A stretch of DNA of 64,000 bases from Halalkalicoccus tibetensis (GTDB taxonomy: Archaea; Halobacteriota; Halobacteria; Halobacteriales; Halalkalicoccaceae), in the NCBI RefSeq assembly GCF_037996645.1, contig NZ_JBBMXV010000002.1, forward strand, positions 434,001 through 498,000, written 5' to 3'. A program made the position numbers and the translations under genes. Below are positions 53,563 through 62,545 of this stretch, one piece after another. The notes under the pieces were generated by a model, which was not told the DNA's origin, made no database searches, and saw only the letters and a list, made by a program, of their open reading frames with translations. The number at the start of each line of letters is the position of its first letter. The stretch's first letter is position 1.

Positions 53563-54489
53563 CTATCGCTGTCGAACCCCGTCGGCGTCGTAGCAGTCGG
53601 GCTCGACGGGGTGCTCGTAGGCCGGCGACTCGGTCTGGATCGTCGCGTGGTCGACCCCGAAACGGTCGTGGAGCGCCGACCGGGAGCGCTCGAGGACGGC
53701 GTCGGAGTCGACACCCTCGCGTACCACCAGATGGGCCGAGAGGGCGTAGCGGTTCGAGGAGAGCGCCCAGACGTGGACGTCGTGGACGTCCTCCACCCCA
53801 TCGAGATCCGCGAGGAACGAGCGGACCTCGCCGACGTCGACGTCGCCCGGCGTGCCCTGCAGGAGGATGTTCAGGCTGTCGCCGAGCAGACCTCGAGTGG
53901 AGTAGAGGATCACCGCCGAGATCAGGACGGCGAAGAGAGGGTCGAGGATCAGGTAGTCGGTGTAGAGCAGCGCGACCCCGACGAGGACGGTGGCGACGCT
54001 GCTGCCGGCGTCGGCGATCAGGTGGAGGAAGGCCCCGCGGACGTTGAGGTTGTCCCGATCGCCCATCAGCACGTAGGCGGCCGCGAGGTTCGCCGCGAGC
54101 CCGACGAGACCGACGACGACGATCACCTCCGGTTGGACGGCCGGCGGGTCCCGGAACCGGCCGACCGCCTCGTAGAGGATGTATCCCACCGTCACCACGA
54201 GCAGGAGGCCGTTCGCGAGCGCCGCGAGCACCTCCGTGCGCTGGTAGCCGTAGGTCCGCTTCTCGTCGGCCGGTCGGGTCGCTACCCAGGCCGCCAGCAG
54301 GGCGAGCCCGAGGCTCGCGCTGTCGGTGAGCATGTGGATCGCGTCGGCCAGCAGCGCCAGCGAGCCCGCATACAGCGCGCCCGCGAGCTCGAAGACGAAG
54401 AAGACCGTGTTGATGAGCAGCGCGATCGCGAGGGCGCGCCGGCCGTGGCCGCCGTGGTCGTGGTCGTGACCGTGGCCGTGGCCGCTCAC
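53563..54489 (-). CDS. Cation diffusion facilitator (zinc exporter type)
   Basis: 308 residues starting with GTG. A His-rich N-terminus (HGHGHDHDHGGHGRR) precedes six membrane helices; the zinc site pairs are in LADAIHMLTDSASLGLAL (HxxxD) and HLIADAGSSVATVL (HxxxD). The C-terminal domain has VEDVHDVHVWALSSNRYALS. It exports Zn2+ or similar ions. The regulator gene starts 34 bases downstream, so the two may form one unit. Confidence 0.92.
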   Translation of the reverse strand: MSGHGHGHDHDHGGHGRRALAIALLINTVFFVFELAGALYAGSLALLADAIHMLTDSASLGLALLAAWVATRPADEKRTYGYQRTEVLAALANGLLLVVTVGYILYEAVGRFRDPPAVQPEVIVVVGLVGLAANLAAAYVLMGDRDNLNVRGAFLHLIADAGSSVATVLVGVALLYTDYLILDPLFAVLISAVILYSTRGLLGDSLNILLQGTPGDVDVGEVRSFLADLDGVEDVHDVHVWALSSNRYALSAHLVVREGVDSDAVLERSRSALHDRFGVDHATIQTESPAYEHPVEPDCYDADGVRQR

Positions 54490-54662
54490 CGCGCGATCAC
54501 GGAGCGGGGACTCCGGGGGCTCATGGTCGACCCTTGGCTCCCGTCTTCTATTAACCGCGCGGCCAATTCGGCGGCGTTTTTAGCTAGTCTCTAGTATCTC
54601 GATGGAGATAGGTTAATAACTCCCGGCGAACACCCGCGGGTACGGGTCGATAGAAACCGGCT

Positions 54663-55005
54663 GAGGGGAGTAAGCCCCCTTCTGTTCGGCCCGGCATTCG
54701 GCTGAGCGCCCGCCCCGTGTGTCCGGGCTACCGTAGCGGCGTGAACCGCCGCGTGGAGCGGGCTTGCACCGGCGAGGGTGGCCGTTCCATCCGTTCTCCC
54801 CCGTCGAGGCTCGGTCGGTGACTCCCCGCCCTCTCGGGTCGGGTTCGCGGACCTCATCGCTCGGGGGGAGGGGTATCGTTTCTGTTCCAGTGCCGACGGT
54901 CTCCCGTCCCGGGCTTGCGCCCGGTCGCCTGCCCGGACGGTGGGGGGACTTTCCTCGCTAGCGTGGTTCCGTCCGGAACCACGCACGCGGTGGCCGGGCT
55001 CCCTC
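54663..55005 (-). ncRNA. rnpB: RNase P RNA (archaeal type A)
   Basis: Catalytic RNA of RNase P, which matures tRNA 5' ends. On the minus strand it starts GAGGGAG (P1), followed by GCCCGGCC, a CGTGGTTCCGGACGG stem-loop, then the conserved GAGGAAAGTCCCCCC (CR-I, P4 5' side). ACAGAAACGATA follows, ACGGTAGCCCGGAC lies in the late conserved region, and GAACAGAAGGGGGCTTACT (CR-V, P4 3' side) leads to CTCCCCTC, which closes P1. Ends are set by the P1 pairing and may differ by a few bases. A TATA-like CTTATCC lies about 28-34 bases upstream (55039-55033). Confidence 0.93.
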
Positions 55006-55114
55006 TACCGACTCGTCCTACACGGCTGGGGAGGATAAGTCGTTCGCACGGGCCGCGTCTGACGCTCTGCTCCAAACAGAAGCCTTGAAGGCGGACACTT
55101 CCTATATAGAGGAT

Positions 55115-55726
55115 ATGTCCGAGGCCCAGACCGTACGTCTTAGCTATGAGGACGGCATCCGAGCCGTCGAGCTGGCGCGCGAGGCGATCGAGTCCTACGT
55201 CAGTCACGGCCAGCGCGAGCAGCCCGGAAGCATGCGCGAGGCCTTCTACCAACGGACCGGTGCGCTCGTTCGAATCGAGTCGACACGCGGTCGCGGGAGC
55301 CTCCGGGGCTGTGCCGGAACCTATCAGACGAACGATCACCTGGGCCACGCCATCGTCGACGCCGCGATCACCGCCGCGAGCGACGACTCGTGTGGCTCCG
55401 AGCTCAACGCCGCCGAGCTCGGTAGCGTGGTCGTCTCGACCTGCATCGTCCGGGACGTGCTGCTGACCGACGACCCGCTGGCCGACCTGGAGCTCGGCCA
55501 CCACGGGGTCGCGGTCGATGCCGGCGACAAGGGTGGCTGGCTCTACCCCACGATCCCGACCGAGAACGACTGGAGCGCCCGCGAGTATCTCGATCGCACC
55601 TGCCGGAAGGCCGGCCTCCCGCCGACCGCCTGGCAGGACGACGACGTGATGGTCGTGCTGTTCAGCGGCGAGGTGTTCCGCGAGCGCGAGCCCAACGGCT
55701 CGATCGAGCACCGCTCGAACCTGTAA
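55115..55726 (+). CDS. AMMECR1 domain protein
   Basis: 203 residues of the widespread AMMECR1 family, whose biochemical function is unknown. The core motif is RGSLRGCAGTYQTND (LRGC), preceded by GALVRIESTRGR and followed by DDSCGSELNAAELGSVVVST and GGWLYPTIPTENDWSAREYL. The ATG at 55115 (MSEAQTVRLSYEDGIRAVEL) is chosen from family alignment; an in-frame TTG start ten codons earlier exists. It is convergent with the next gene. Confidence 0.9.
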   Translation: MSEAQTVRLSYEDGIRAVELAREAIESYVSHGQREQPGSMREAFYQRTGALVRIESTRGRGSLRGCAGTYQTNDHLGHAIVDAAITAASDDSCGSELNAAELGSVVVSTCIVRDVLLTDDPLADLELGHHGVAVDAGDKGGWLYPTIPTENDWSAREYLDRTCRKAGLPPTAWQDDDVMVVLFSGEVFREREPNGSIEHRSNL

Positions 55727-55731
55727 CCGGC

Positions 55732-56871
55732 TCAGAGGACGTCCGCGGCGTCCTCGCCCAATCGTTCTGCCGCCGCGTCGATGTCGAACTCCCGGACGAC
55801 CTCCCCACCCTCGAGCAGCGGCTTCAACAGCGCCTCCCCGCCCTCGGGGTCCTCCCGGCCGGCGAGCCCGACGTGGTGGCCCCCCTCCGTCCGGTAGACC
55901 TCCTTTATTCCTGGTAGCTTCCCGCGCTTGGAGATCGGCTCGCCGTCGATCTCGACGATGTCGAGCGCGAAGTCGACCGGGTCGGCGCTCGTGATCGCGC
56001 TCCCGACGCCGAAGCCGTCGACCACGTCCCGGAGCTCGCGTAGCTGGTCGGGTCCGAGCCCGCCCGAAACGAAGATCCCGACGTCCTCGTGGCCCCGCGA
56101 GTCGAGATGCCAGCGCAGCTCCCGGAGGATGTGTCGGAAGTCACCCCGGCGCGAGGAGGTGGTGTCGATACGCACGCTGTCGAGGTCGTCGCCCAGCGCC
56201 GCCACGGCCCCGAGGACCTCCTCGACCTCGTCGGAGAAGGTGTCACAGAGCGCGACCCGGGGGACCGACTCGTCGACGGCCTCGTCGAACGCCCGGAACG
56301 CCGCCTCCTGCTCGCCGCGCCCGAAGCAGAGCAACAGCGCGTGGGGCATCGTCCCGCCGGCCTCCCGGCCCAGCAGCTCCCCGGCGGCGACGTGCGAGAT
56401 GCCGTCGAGGCCGGCGACCAGCGCCGAGCGCTCGACGACCGGCGCGAGCATCGGGTGGAGATGCCGGGCGCCGAAGGAGAGCACCTGCGAGTCGGGAGCC
56501 GCCCGCCGGACGTCGAGGGCGGCGCTGGTGAAGGCGCTCGCCTGCGAGAGGAAGCCCAGGATCGAGGTCTCGAAGCGCGCGAACTCCAGATAGGGGCCCT
56601 CGATGCGCATCACTGGCCCGCCGTCGAACAGCCGCCCCTCGCGGATGGCGTGGACGTCGAGGTCGCGGCCCGAGAGCAGGTTCGCGACGTCCTTCACGCC
56701 GCCCAGCGCCTCGAACTCCCCCGTGGGAAACTGGTCGGCGGTCACCTCGGCGACGACGTCCGGGTTCCTGCCCGCGCCTTCGAGGGTCGTCTCGGTGCGC
56801 AGGAAGTAGGCATCGGTCGCCGAGCCGTCGAGGACCGACTCGGGGGCGAGCGTGTCGAAGGGATCGTCCAT
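55732..56871 (-). CDS. pncB: Nicotinate phosphoribosyltransferase
   Basis: Makes nicotinate mononucleotide in NAD salvage, 379 residues. ATDAYFLRTETTLEGAGRNP at the N-terminus, SFGARHLHPMLAPVVERSAL, AGGTMPHALLLCFGRGEQEA and the phosphate-binding FVSGGLGPDQLRELRDVVDG with FGVGSAITSADPVDFALDIV match the archaeal/bacterial NAPRTase family. The nicotinamidase gene 1.7 kb away supplies its substrate. Confidence 0.9.
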   Translation of the reverse strand: MDDPFDTLAPESVLDGSATDAYFLRTETTLEGAGRNPDVVAEVTADQFPTGEFEALGGVKDVANLLSGRDLDVHAIREGRLFDGGPVMRIEGPYLEFARFETSILGFLSQASAFTSAALDVRRAAPDSQVLSFGARHLHPMLAPVVERSALVAGLDGISHVAAGELLGREAGGTMPHALLLCFGRGEQEAAFRAFDEAVDESVPRVALCDTFSDEVEEVLGAVAALGDDLDSVRIDTTSSRRGDFRHILRELRWHLDSRGHEDVGIFVSGGLGPDQLRELRDVVDGFGVGSAITSADPVDFALDIVEIDGEPISKRGKLPGIKEVYRTEGGHHVGLAGREDPEGGEALLKPLLEGGEVVREFDIDAAAERLGEDAADVL

Positions 56872-56910
56872 GCCCCGGGTTCGGGGGGCGACCTCGAAAA
56901 AACCAGGTGG

Positions 56911-58467
56911 TTAGCGCCGCCGGACGAGGAGGGCGACGGCGATCGCGAGCGCAGCGAGCGCGGCGCCGACCCCGAAGCCGGGCAGCTCCTCGCTTCCGGC
57001 GTCGTCCTCGTCCGCGTCGGGCTCAGCGTCCTCATCGGTTTCGGGCGCGCCCTCGTCGGTGCCGGGCTCGGCGTCCGCCGAGACCTCCGCGAGCGAGTCG
57101 ACGTCGGGCGCGTGGGTGATCGTCACCGTGTCGTCCTCGACGCTCACGTGATACGCCCCTTCGTAGCCGCCGTCGTCGACGACGTAGGTGTCGTCCTCGG
57201 CGCGCTCGCCGCCCCAGTACTCGATAAGGTCGTCGAAGCCGCCCGCGAAGGTCTCCGCGTCTTCGGGGCCCTCCCATGCCAGCGTCCAGACGTAGCCGAG
57301 CTCGTCGCCGTCGGCGTAGGCGTGCAGCCGGTCGCCGTCCCAGCCGGTCGCGTACTCGCTGCCGTAGTCGAAGGCGCCGTAGGCCGGGGGTTCCGTGCCC
57401 TCGTAGGCGAACCAGTCGTCGGCGGGCAGCACCCAGTCCTGCCCGCCGCTGTCGTAGAGCGGGTTCGCGAACATCGTCGTGATCGCGGCCATCCCCATCC
57501 GGTCGTGGTCGGGGCCGCCCTCGGGCTCGATGCGCTCCCAGTCGCCCGAGTGGGAGTCCTCGATCGTCACCTCGCGGGGCTCCTCGTCGGGGTAGGCGTC
57601 GGGGTCGATCACCTGCTCGGCGGTCGCGGGCGGCTCGTCGTAGAGCGCGTCGACGGCGTCCCAGCCGCCCTGCTCGTGGACGTGCTCGATGAATGCCGGG
57701 CCGGCGTCGTACGGGAAGAACTCCAGGACGAGCAGCCCGACGTTCGCGGGCTGTTCGGGCCCGTCGCCCTCGTCGGCGCCGGGCTCGGCACCCTCGGGGA
57801 TCACGCACTCCCAGTCGGCCTCGCAGCGCTCGGCGTACAGCGTCTCGACGTAGACCGCGTCGCCCTCGATCAGCCCGAGGTCGGCGCCCGAGCCGTCCTG
57901 GGTCGTCCGGTCGTACTCGGCGATCCCCCATTCGTCGTCCTGGTAGGCGTGGAAGAGCTCGTGGGCGAGGGTGATCTCGTTCACCCGTGCTTGTTCGCCC
58001 TCGCTCACGAGGACGATCTCGCCGGTCGCCGACGAGTAGAAGCCGGCGACGGAGGCGTCGAGGTTCTCGGCCTGGACGTCGGCGGCGTCCTCGTCGCCCC
58101 CGACGAGGAACAGCGCCTGCAGGCGCGCGTTCTCGAAGGCGGCCTGCTCCTCGGTCGGGTCGACGCCCATGCCGGCGTACTCCTCCCGGAACTCCTCGCG
58201 GGTGACGACCGTCACGGGCGGGCGCTCATCGAACTCGACGTCACGGACCTCCTCGACGCGGACCATCGAGCGCTCGACGACCGCCTCGAGCTCCTCGTCG
58301 GTGAGCTCGTCGTCGGCCCCGAGCCCGAGCTCGTCGTCGGGTTCGTACTCGTTCCAGTGAGCCTGGGCGCTCGCGGGCTCGACCGGGGTCGGCGCGAGGG
58401 GCGCGACGCTTCCGGCGGCGAGCAGGCAGAACGCGAGGGCGACGAGGAGGACCGCGGGACGGCGCAT
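56911..58467 (-). CDS. Hvo_1808-type surface protein with PGF-CTERM tail
   Basis: 518 residues. A secretion signal (MRRPAVLLVALAFCLLAAGS) is followed by a long extracellular part containing TLAHELFHAYQDDEW, an HExxH motif, and VEGDAVYVE-like LIEGDAVYVETLYAERC that could give the third zinc ligand, as in gluzincin-type proteases. The C-terminus has an acidic Asp/Glu linker, then ELPGFGVGAALAALAIAVAL and an Arg cluster: the PGF-CTERM signal processed by archaeosortase A. Probable cell-surface metalloprotease; activity is inference. The open frame continues upstream of 58467, without support. Confidence 0.85.
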   Translation of the reverse strand: MRRPAVLLVALAFCLLAAGSVAPLAPTPVEPASAQAHWNEYEPDDELGLGADDELTDEELEAVVERSMVRVEEVRDVEFDERPPVTVVTREEFREEYAGMGVDPTEEQAAFENARLQALFLVGGDEDAADVQAENLDASVAGFYSSATGEIVLVSEGEQARVNEITLAHELFHAYQDDEWGIAEYDRTTQDGSGADLGLIEGDAVYVETLYAERCEADWECVIPEGAEPGADEGDGPEQPANVGLLVLEFFPYDAGPAFIEHVHEQGGWDAVDALYDEPPATAEQVIDPDAYPDEEPREVTIEDSHSGDWERIEPEGGPDHDRMGMAAITTMFANPLYDSGGQDWVLPADDWFAYEGTEPPAYGAFDYGSEYATGWDGDRLHAYADGDELGYVWTLAWEGPEDAETFAGGFDDLIEYWGGERAEDDTYVVDDGGYEGAYHVSVEDDTVTITHAPDVDSLAEVSADAEPGTDEGAPETDEDAEPDADEDDAGSEELPGFGVGAALAALAIAVALLVRRR

Positions 58468-58545
58468 ACCCACCCGTCGGACCGGGGGAGGAAAAACCAT
58501 GCGCCGTGCCACACAGTTACGGTTCCCCGGACTCCAGTAGAGGGT

Positions 58546-59118
58546 ATGCGATTCGATCCCGACTCGACGGCGCTCGTCGTCGTCGACATGCAGAACGGCT
58601 TCTGTCACGAGGAGGGGAGTCTCTACGCGCCCGCGATCGGGGAGGCGATCGAGCCCGTCGGCGACGTGATCGAGACCGCCCGTGAGGTCGGCGCGCAGGT
58701 GCTCTACACCCGGGACGTCCACCCGCCGGGCCAGTTCGACGGGAACCACTACTACGACGAGTTCGAGCGCTGGGGCGAGCACGTCGTCGAAGGATCGTGG
58801 GAGGCCGAGATCGTCGAGGCGCTCGAACCCGAGGAGGGCGACCACGTCGTCGAGAAACACACCTACGACGCGTTCTACGAGACCGAGCTCGAGGGCTGGC
58901 TCACCGCCCGCGGGATCGACGACCTGGTGATCTGTGGCACGCTGGCGAACGTCTGCGTCCTCCATACGGCCGCAAGCGCCGGGCTGCGCGACTTCCGGCC
59001 CGTCGTGGTCGAGGACGCGCTGGGCTACATCGAGGAGGACCACCTGGAGTACGCCGTCGAGCACTCCGAGTGGCTGTTCGGCGAGGCGACGACCAGGGCG
59101 GGGCTCGAGTTCGAGTGA
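58546..59118 (+). CDS. pncA: Nicotinamidase (isochorismatase family)
   Basis: 190 residues. Catalytic triad D14 (VVVDMQNGFC), K104 (VVEKHTYDAF) and C137 (GTLANVCVLHTA) is complete, and the metal-binding DVHPPGQFDGNHYY (Asp/His) fits nicotinamidase rather than other isochorismatase-like hydrolases. It converts nicotinamide to nicotinate for the phosphoribosyltransferase encoded at 55732. Confidence 0.85.
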   Translation: MRFDPDSTALVVVDMQNGFCHEEGSLYAPAIGEAIEPVGDVIETAREVGAQVLYTRDVHPPGQFDGNHYYDEFERWGEHVVEGSWEAEIVEALEPEEGDHVVEKHTYDAFYETELEGWLTARGIDDLVICGTLANVCVLHTAASAGLRDFRPVVVEDALGYIEEDHLEYAVEHSEWLFGEATTRAGLEFE

Positions 59119-59171
59119 GGCCGGGAGGCGCCCGCGACGGTTGGCGGCGGTTCGACGCGAGCACGTCGCGC

Positions 59172-59621
59172 CTACCGAAACAGCCGGTAGGCGCCCTGGC
59201 CGGTTGCGATGGACTTCGGGCCGTCGTCGGTCTCGCTCTCGACGGTGATCTCGCTGACGCCGACCGACCGTCCCGAGCGGACCACCTCCGCGGTCGCCCG
59301 CAGGTCGTCGGTCGCGCGTTCGAGGTAGTTGACGTTCAGGTTGATCGTCGCCACCCCGCCCTCCAGCGGGTCGTCGAGGGTCGTCCGCAGCGCCAGCCCG
59401 CCGGCGGTGTCGATCAGCGTGGCGGCGACCCCGCCGTTGACCTCCGGGCGGACGTCCCGGCCCTCGGGATGGGCGTTGGTGAGCTTGTCGTCGTAGGGGA
59501 TCGACATGACCATTCGACCCTCCTCCAGCTCGTCGACGCCCGCCCCGAGCCACGAGAGGAACTCGTGGTGCTCGTCGATGTACTCCTGGAGAAACGCGCC
59601 GTCGACGGCGATGTCGGTCAT
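59172..59621 (-). CDS. PaaI-type hotdog thioesterase
   Basis: 149 residues. The hotdog-fold signature is HPEGRDVRPEVNGGVAATLI, then DTAGGLALRT, with NLNVNYLERATDDLRATAEV for the long strands and GRSVGVSEITVESE. In the PaaI group the motif before the helix is usually HGG; here it reads NGG, so the usual histidine is replaced by Asn. It probably hydrolyses an acyl-CoA; the substrate is unknown. Confidence 0.82.
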   Translation of the reverse strand: MTDIAVDGAFLQEYIDEHHEFLSWLGAGVDELEEGRMVMSIPYDDKLTNAHPEGRDVRPEVNGGVAATLIDTAGGLALRTTLDDPLEGGVATINLNVNYLERATDDLRATAEVVRSGRSVGVSEITVESETDDGPKSIATGQGAYRLFR

Positions 59622-59651
59622 ACGCCCAGTCCAGAGCCCGAGGACTTGTAC

Positions 59652-60467
59652 TCACCGGCCTCGGATCGCGACCTCGATCCGGTCGCCGATCGAGAACTCG
59701 TGGCCCGGACAGACGAGCTTCGCGCCGAGCGTCTCCCGGCCGGCGAACAGCGAGAGTCCGGTGATCGCCTCGCCGTTCGCGCGGACCTCGATCGGGTCCC
59801 ACGCTACGTCGCGCCCCTCGGCGAGACCGACCCGCTCGCCGAGCAGTTCGATCGGTCCCGACGCGCCCGCGAGCGCCCCGCCGCCCTCGTAGTGGGGCAG
59901 GCCGCCGTCGAGCGCCGTTTCCCCTGAACCGGCGGCGATCCCCGCGAATCGGTCGCCGGGTGCAGGATGGGCCGGCGAGTCGAGCACGACGAACGTCTCG
60001 CCGACGGCGATCACGCGTCCCGTCCCGTCCCACGCGACCGGCTCGACCGCCGTTTCGAGCTCTATCGGGAGCGACCCTGAGGCCCGATAGGGGTTCGTGT
60101 CGGGCGCGCGAAACCCCAGGTGAACGTGGTCGTCGACCCAGGGCGCGAAGAAGCCCGCGCGGAGGGTGGTTCCCAACGGGTCGCCGACCTCGATACGGTC
60201 GCCGGCCGCGACCGCGGGATCGACGTGGAGGATCCGGGCGATTCGCTCCCCGCAGTCGATCAGGAGCAGGTGGTCGTTCTCGGGCGCGTAGGGTTTCTGC
60301 GGGGCGCGAACCGTCCGGGTCTCGAGCACCTCGCCGGCGACGGGACTCGGCGCGCCCTCGGCGGGGTAGAGGTCGATCGCGCACCCCCGGTCGTGGGCCG
60401 GGTACGGCGAGTTGTACAGCGAGAAGCGGGGGTAGCGCGAGAGGACCTCCGCGGAAAGGACGACCAT
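59652..60467 (-). CDS. Haloarchaeal protein with M23 peptidase-like fold
   Basis: 271 residues. YNSPYPAHDRGCAIDLYPAE, PSPVAGEVLETRTV, DHLLLIDCGERIARILHVDP, AAGDRIEVGDPLG and DDHVHLGFRAPDTNP have the spacing of M23 (lysostaphin-type) domains, where H, D and HxH bind zinc. The C-terminal half (about 130-271) is a second beta-rich region ending KLVCPGHEFSIGDRIEVAIR. Haloarchaea have no murein, so a peptidoglycan substrate is unlikely. Start ATG at 60467 is preferred to an upstream in-frame start. Confidence 0.6.
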   Translation of the reverse strand: MVVLSAEVLSRYPRFSLYNSPYPAHDRGCAIDLYPAEGAPSPVAGEVLETRTVRAPQKPYAPENDHLLLIDCGERIARILHVDPAVAAGDRIEVGDPLGTTLRAGFFAPWVDDHVHLGFRAPDTNPYRASGSLPIELETAVEPVAWDGTGRVIAVGETFVVLDSPAHPAPGDRFAGIAAGSGETALDGGLPHYEGGGALAGASGPIELLGERVGLAEGRDVAWDPIEVRANGEAITGLSLFAGRETLGAKLVCPGHEFSIGDRIEVAIRGR

Positions 60468-60519
60468 GACCGGGGGATTCGGGCGCGGGGGTTTAGCCCC
60501 GTCGCCTTCTAGAGGGCGC

Positions 60520-61206
60520 ATGCGCGTGGTTCGTGGACGGGCGGGCTCCCTCGAGGCGGACCGGCGACTGACGCGGGAGCTGCTCGACAGGGCGGGCGAG
60601 ACCCGCGAGCCCGCAGTCCGGGTCTGGACGCCCCACAGGCAGCTCGCGTTCGGCCGGCGGGACGCGAACGAACCGGGCTATGGGGAGGCCCGGCGAATCG
60701 CCGAGGAGCGCGGATTCGAGCCGGTCGAACGAAGCGTCGGCGGCCGGGCGGTCGCCTACGCCGGGTCGACGCTGGCGTTCGCCCGCGCGGTTCCGATCGA
60801 GGACGCTCGGACGGGGCTGGACGAGCGCTATGACGAGGCGGCCGACCGGGTGCGAGAAGCTCTGGCCGACCTCGGGGTCGCGGCCGAGCGGGGCGAACCC
60901 CCCAATAGCTTCTGTCCGGGCGCCCACTCGCTGTCGAGCGACGGGAAGATCGTCGGGATCGCCCAGCGCGTTACCAACAGAGCTGCGCTCGTCTCCGGGG
61001 TCGTGATCGTCGCGGATCGCGGGGAGATCAGGGGCGTCCTTTCTCCCGTGTACGACGCCCTCTCGATCCCCTTCGACCCCGACTCGGTGGGCAGCGTCGC
61101 CCGCGCGGGCGGGCCGGACGATCCCGTGCGGGTCGTGCGGGCGATCGAGGAGCGACTGGTCGGCGACGCTTCGCGGGAGATCGAACGGGCCGACCGAAAA
61201 CCGTAG
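60520..61206 (+). CDS. Lipoate--protein ligase / BPL-LplA family protein
   Basis: 228 residues. TPHRQLAFGRRDANEPGYGE, VERSVGGRAVAYAGSTLAFA (lipoate-binding RRxGGRxVxH-like loop) and SSDGKIVGIAQRVTNRAALV (catalytic lysine region) followed by SGVVIVADR mark the LplA/LipB/BPL fold. It would attach lipoate or a related acyl group to a carrier protein. Its start is 52 bases from the divergent M23-like gene. Confidence 0.8.
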   Translation: MRVVRGRAGSLEADRRLTRELLDRAGETREPAVRVWTPHRQLAFGRRDANEPGYGEARRIAEERGFEPVERSVGGRAVAYAGSTLAFARAVPIEDARTGLDERYDEAADRVREALADLGVAAERGEPPNSFCPGAHSLSSDGKIVGIAQRVTNRAALVSGVVIVADRGEIRGVLSPVYDALSIPFDPDSVGSVARAGGPDDPVRVVRAIEERLVGDASREIERADRKP

Positions 61207-61230
61207 GCCGCGGGGCCCGAGAGAGGGGGT

Positions 61231-62532
61231 ATGCTCATCGCGAACGCCACGCTCGCGAACGGCCGGACGGTCGACGTGCGGGTCGAGGGCGAACGGATCG
61301 ACGCCGTCGGTTCCCTAGGGGGCGAGCCCGACGTCGACGCCGACGGGAAGCTGCTCCTGCCGGGCGCGATCGACGCCCACGTCCACTTCCGCGAGCCGGG
61401 CTTTCCACACAAGGAGACCTGGGAGACGGGGTCGAGGAGCGCCGCCGCGGGCGGGGTCACGACGGTCGTCGACCAGCCCAACACCGACCCGCCGACGGTC
61501 GACGGGGCGGGCTTCGACGGGAAGGCCGAGCTGGCCCGCGAGTCGTACGTCGATTACGGGATCAACGGCGGCGTGATCGAGGACTGGGATCCCGACGAGC
61601 TGTTCGACCGCCCGCTGTTCGCCCTCGGGGAGGTCTTCCTGGCCGACTCGACCGGTGAGATGGGGATCGACGCCGAACTGTTCGAGGAGGCGGTCGGGCG
61701 GGCCGCCGCGGAGGACGTGACCGTCACCGTCCACGCCGAGGACGCGACGCTGTTCGACGAGGACGCCCTCTCGAACGCGGGCGAGGGGGTCGGCCGCGAC
61801 GCGGACGCCGACGCCTGGAGCACCTACCGGAGCGCCGACGCCGAGGTCAGGGCGATCGAACGCGCCTGCGAGGTCGGCAGCGGGAGCGGCGCGCGGGTCC
61901 ACGTCGCGCACACGACCACGCCCGAGGGGATCGACGCCGCGAGCGAGGCGGGCGCGACCTGCGAGGTCTGTCCCCACCACCTCTTCCTCTCCCGGGACGA
62001 CCTCGACGACCTGGGGACCTACGGCCGAATGAACCCGCCGCTCCGGAACGAGGAGCGCAGGGAGGCGGTCTTCGAGCGGGTCCGGGACGGCACCGTCGAC
62101 CTCGTCGCGACCGACCACGCGCCCCACACCCGCGAGGAGAAGGAGACGGGGATCCGTGAAGCGCCGAGCGGCGTCCCCGGCGTCGAGACGATGGTTCCCC
62201 TCCTGCTCGCGGCCGCCGAGCGCGGCGAGCTGAGCCGCGAGCGGGTACGGGACCTCACGGCGACGAACCCCGCACGGCTCTTCGAGCTGCCCCGGAAAGG
62301 GGAAGTCAGGGAGGGGATGGACGCCGATCTCGCGCTGTACGACCCCGAACGAGTGGAGACGATCCGCGGCGAGGCGCTGCACTCGAAGGCGGGTTGGACC
62401 CCCTTCGAGGGCCGCGACGGGGTCTTCCCCGAGCTGACGCTGGTCCGAGGGTCGGTCGTCTACGAGCGAGGCGAGGCGGACGGAAAGGACGAGGCGTTCG
62501 GCGGGGCGGTCGGCAGGAACGTCCGCGGGTAG
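61231..62532 (+). CDS. pyrC: Dihydroorotase
   Basis: Third step of pyrimidine synthesis, 433 residues, class I type. LLPGAIDAHVHFREPG gives zinc ligands H50 and H52, TVHAED and HVAHTTTPEGI the further histidines, CEVCPHHLFLSRDD and DLVATDHAPHTREEKE the catalytic aspartate, and GVPGVETMVPLLL is family-typical. It follows the lipoate ligase gene by 24 bases. Confidence 0.92.
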   Translation: MLIANATLANGRTVDVRVEGERIDAVGSLGGEPDVDADGKLLLPGAIDAHVHFREPGFPHKETWETGSRSAAAGGVTTVVDQPNTDPPTVDGAGFDGKAELARESYVDYGINGGVIEDWDPDELFDRPLFALGEVFLADSTGEMGIDAELFEEAVGRAAAEDVTVTVHAEDATLFDEDALSNAGEGVGRDADADAWSTYRSADAEVRAIERACEVGSGSGARVHVAHTTTPEGIDAASEAGATCEVCPHHLFLSRDDLDDLGTYGRMNPPLRNEERREAVFERVRDGTVDLVATDHAPHTREEKETGIREAPSGVPGVETMVPLLLAAAERGELSRERVRDLTATNPARLFELPRKGEVREGMDADLALYDPERVETIRGEALHSKAGWTPFEGRDGVFPELTLVRGSVVYERGEADGKDEAFGGAVGRNVRG

Positions 62533-62545
62533 CTGGCGGGCTGGC

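Noticed and set aside
56089-59118. Very long plus-strand open frame upstream of the nicotinamidase gene
   Set aside because: Only the last 190 residues are real. The rest is the antisense of the phosphoribosyltransferase and surface-protein genes, open because GC-rich codons on one strand rarely give stops on the other.
56911-60384. 1157-codon minus-strand open frame
   Set aside because: It joins the Hvo_1808-type protein to antisense of the nicotinamidase and of the lipoate/M23 region. A signal peptide at 58467 sets the true start.
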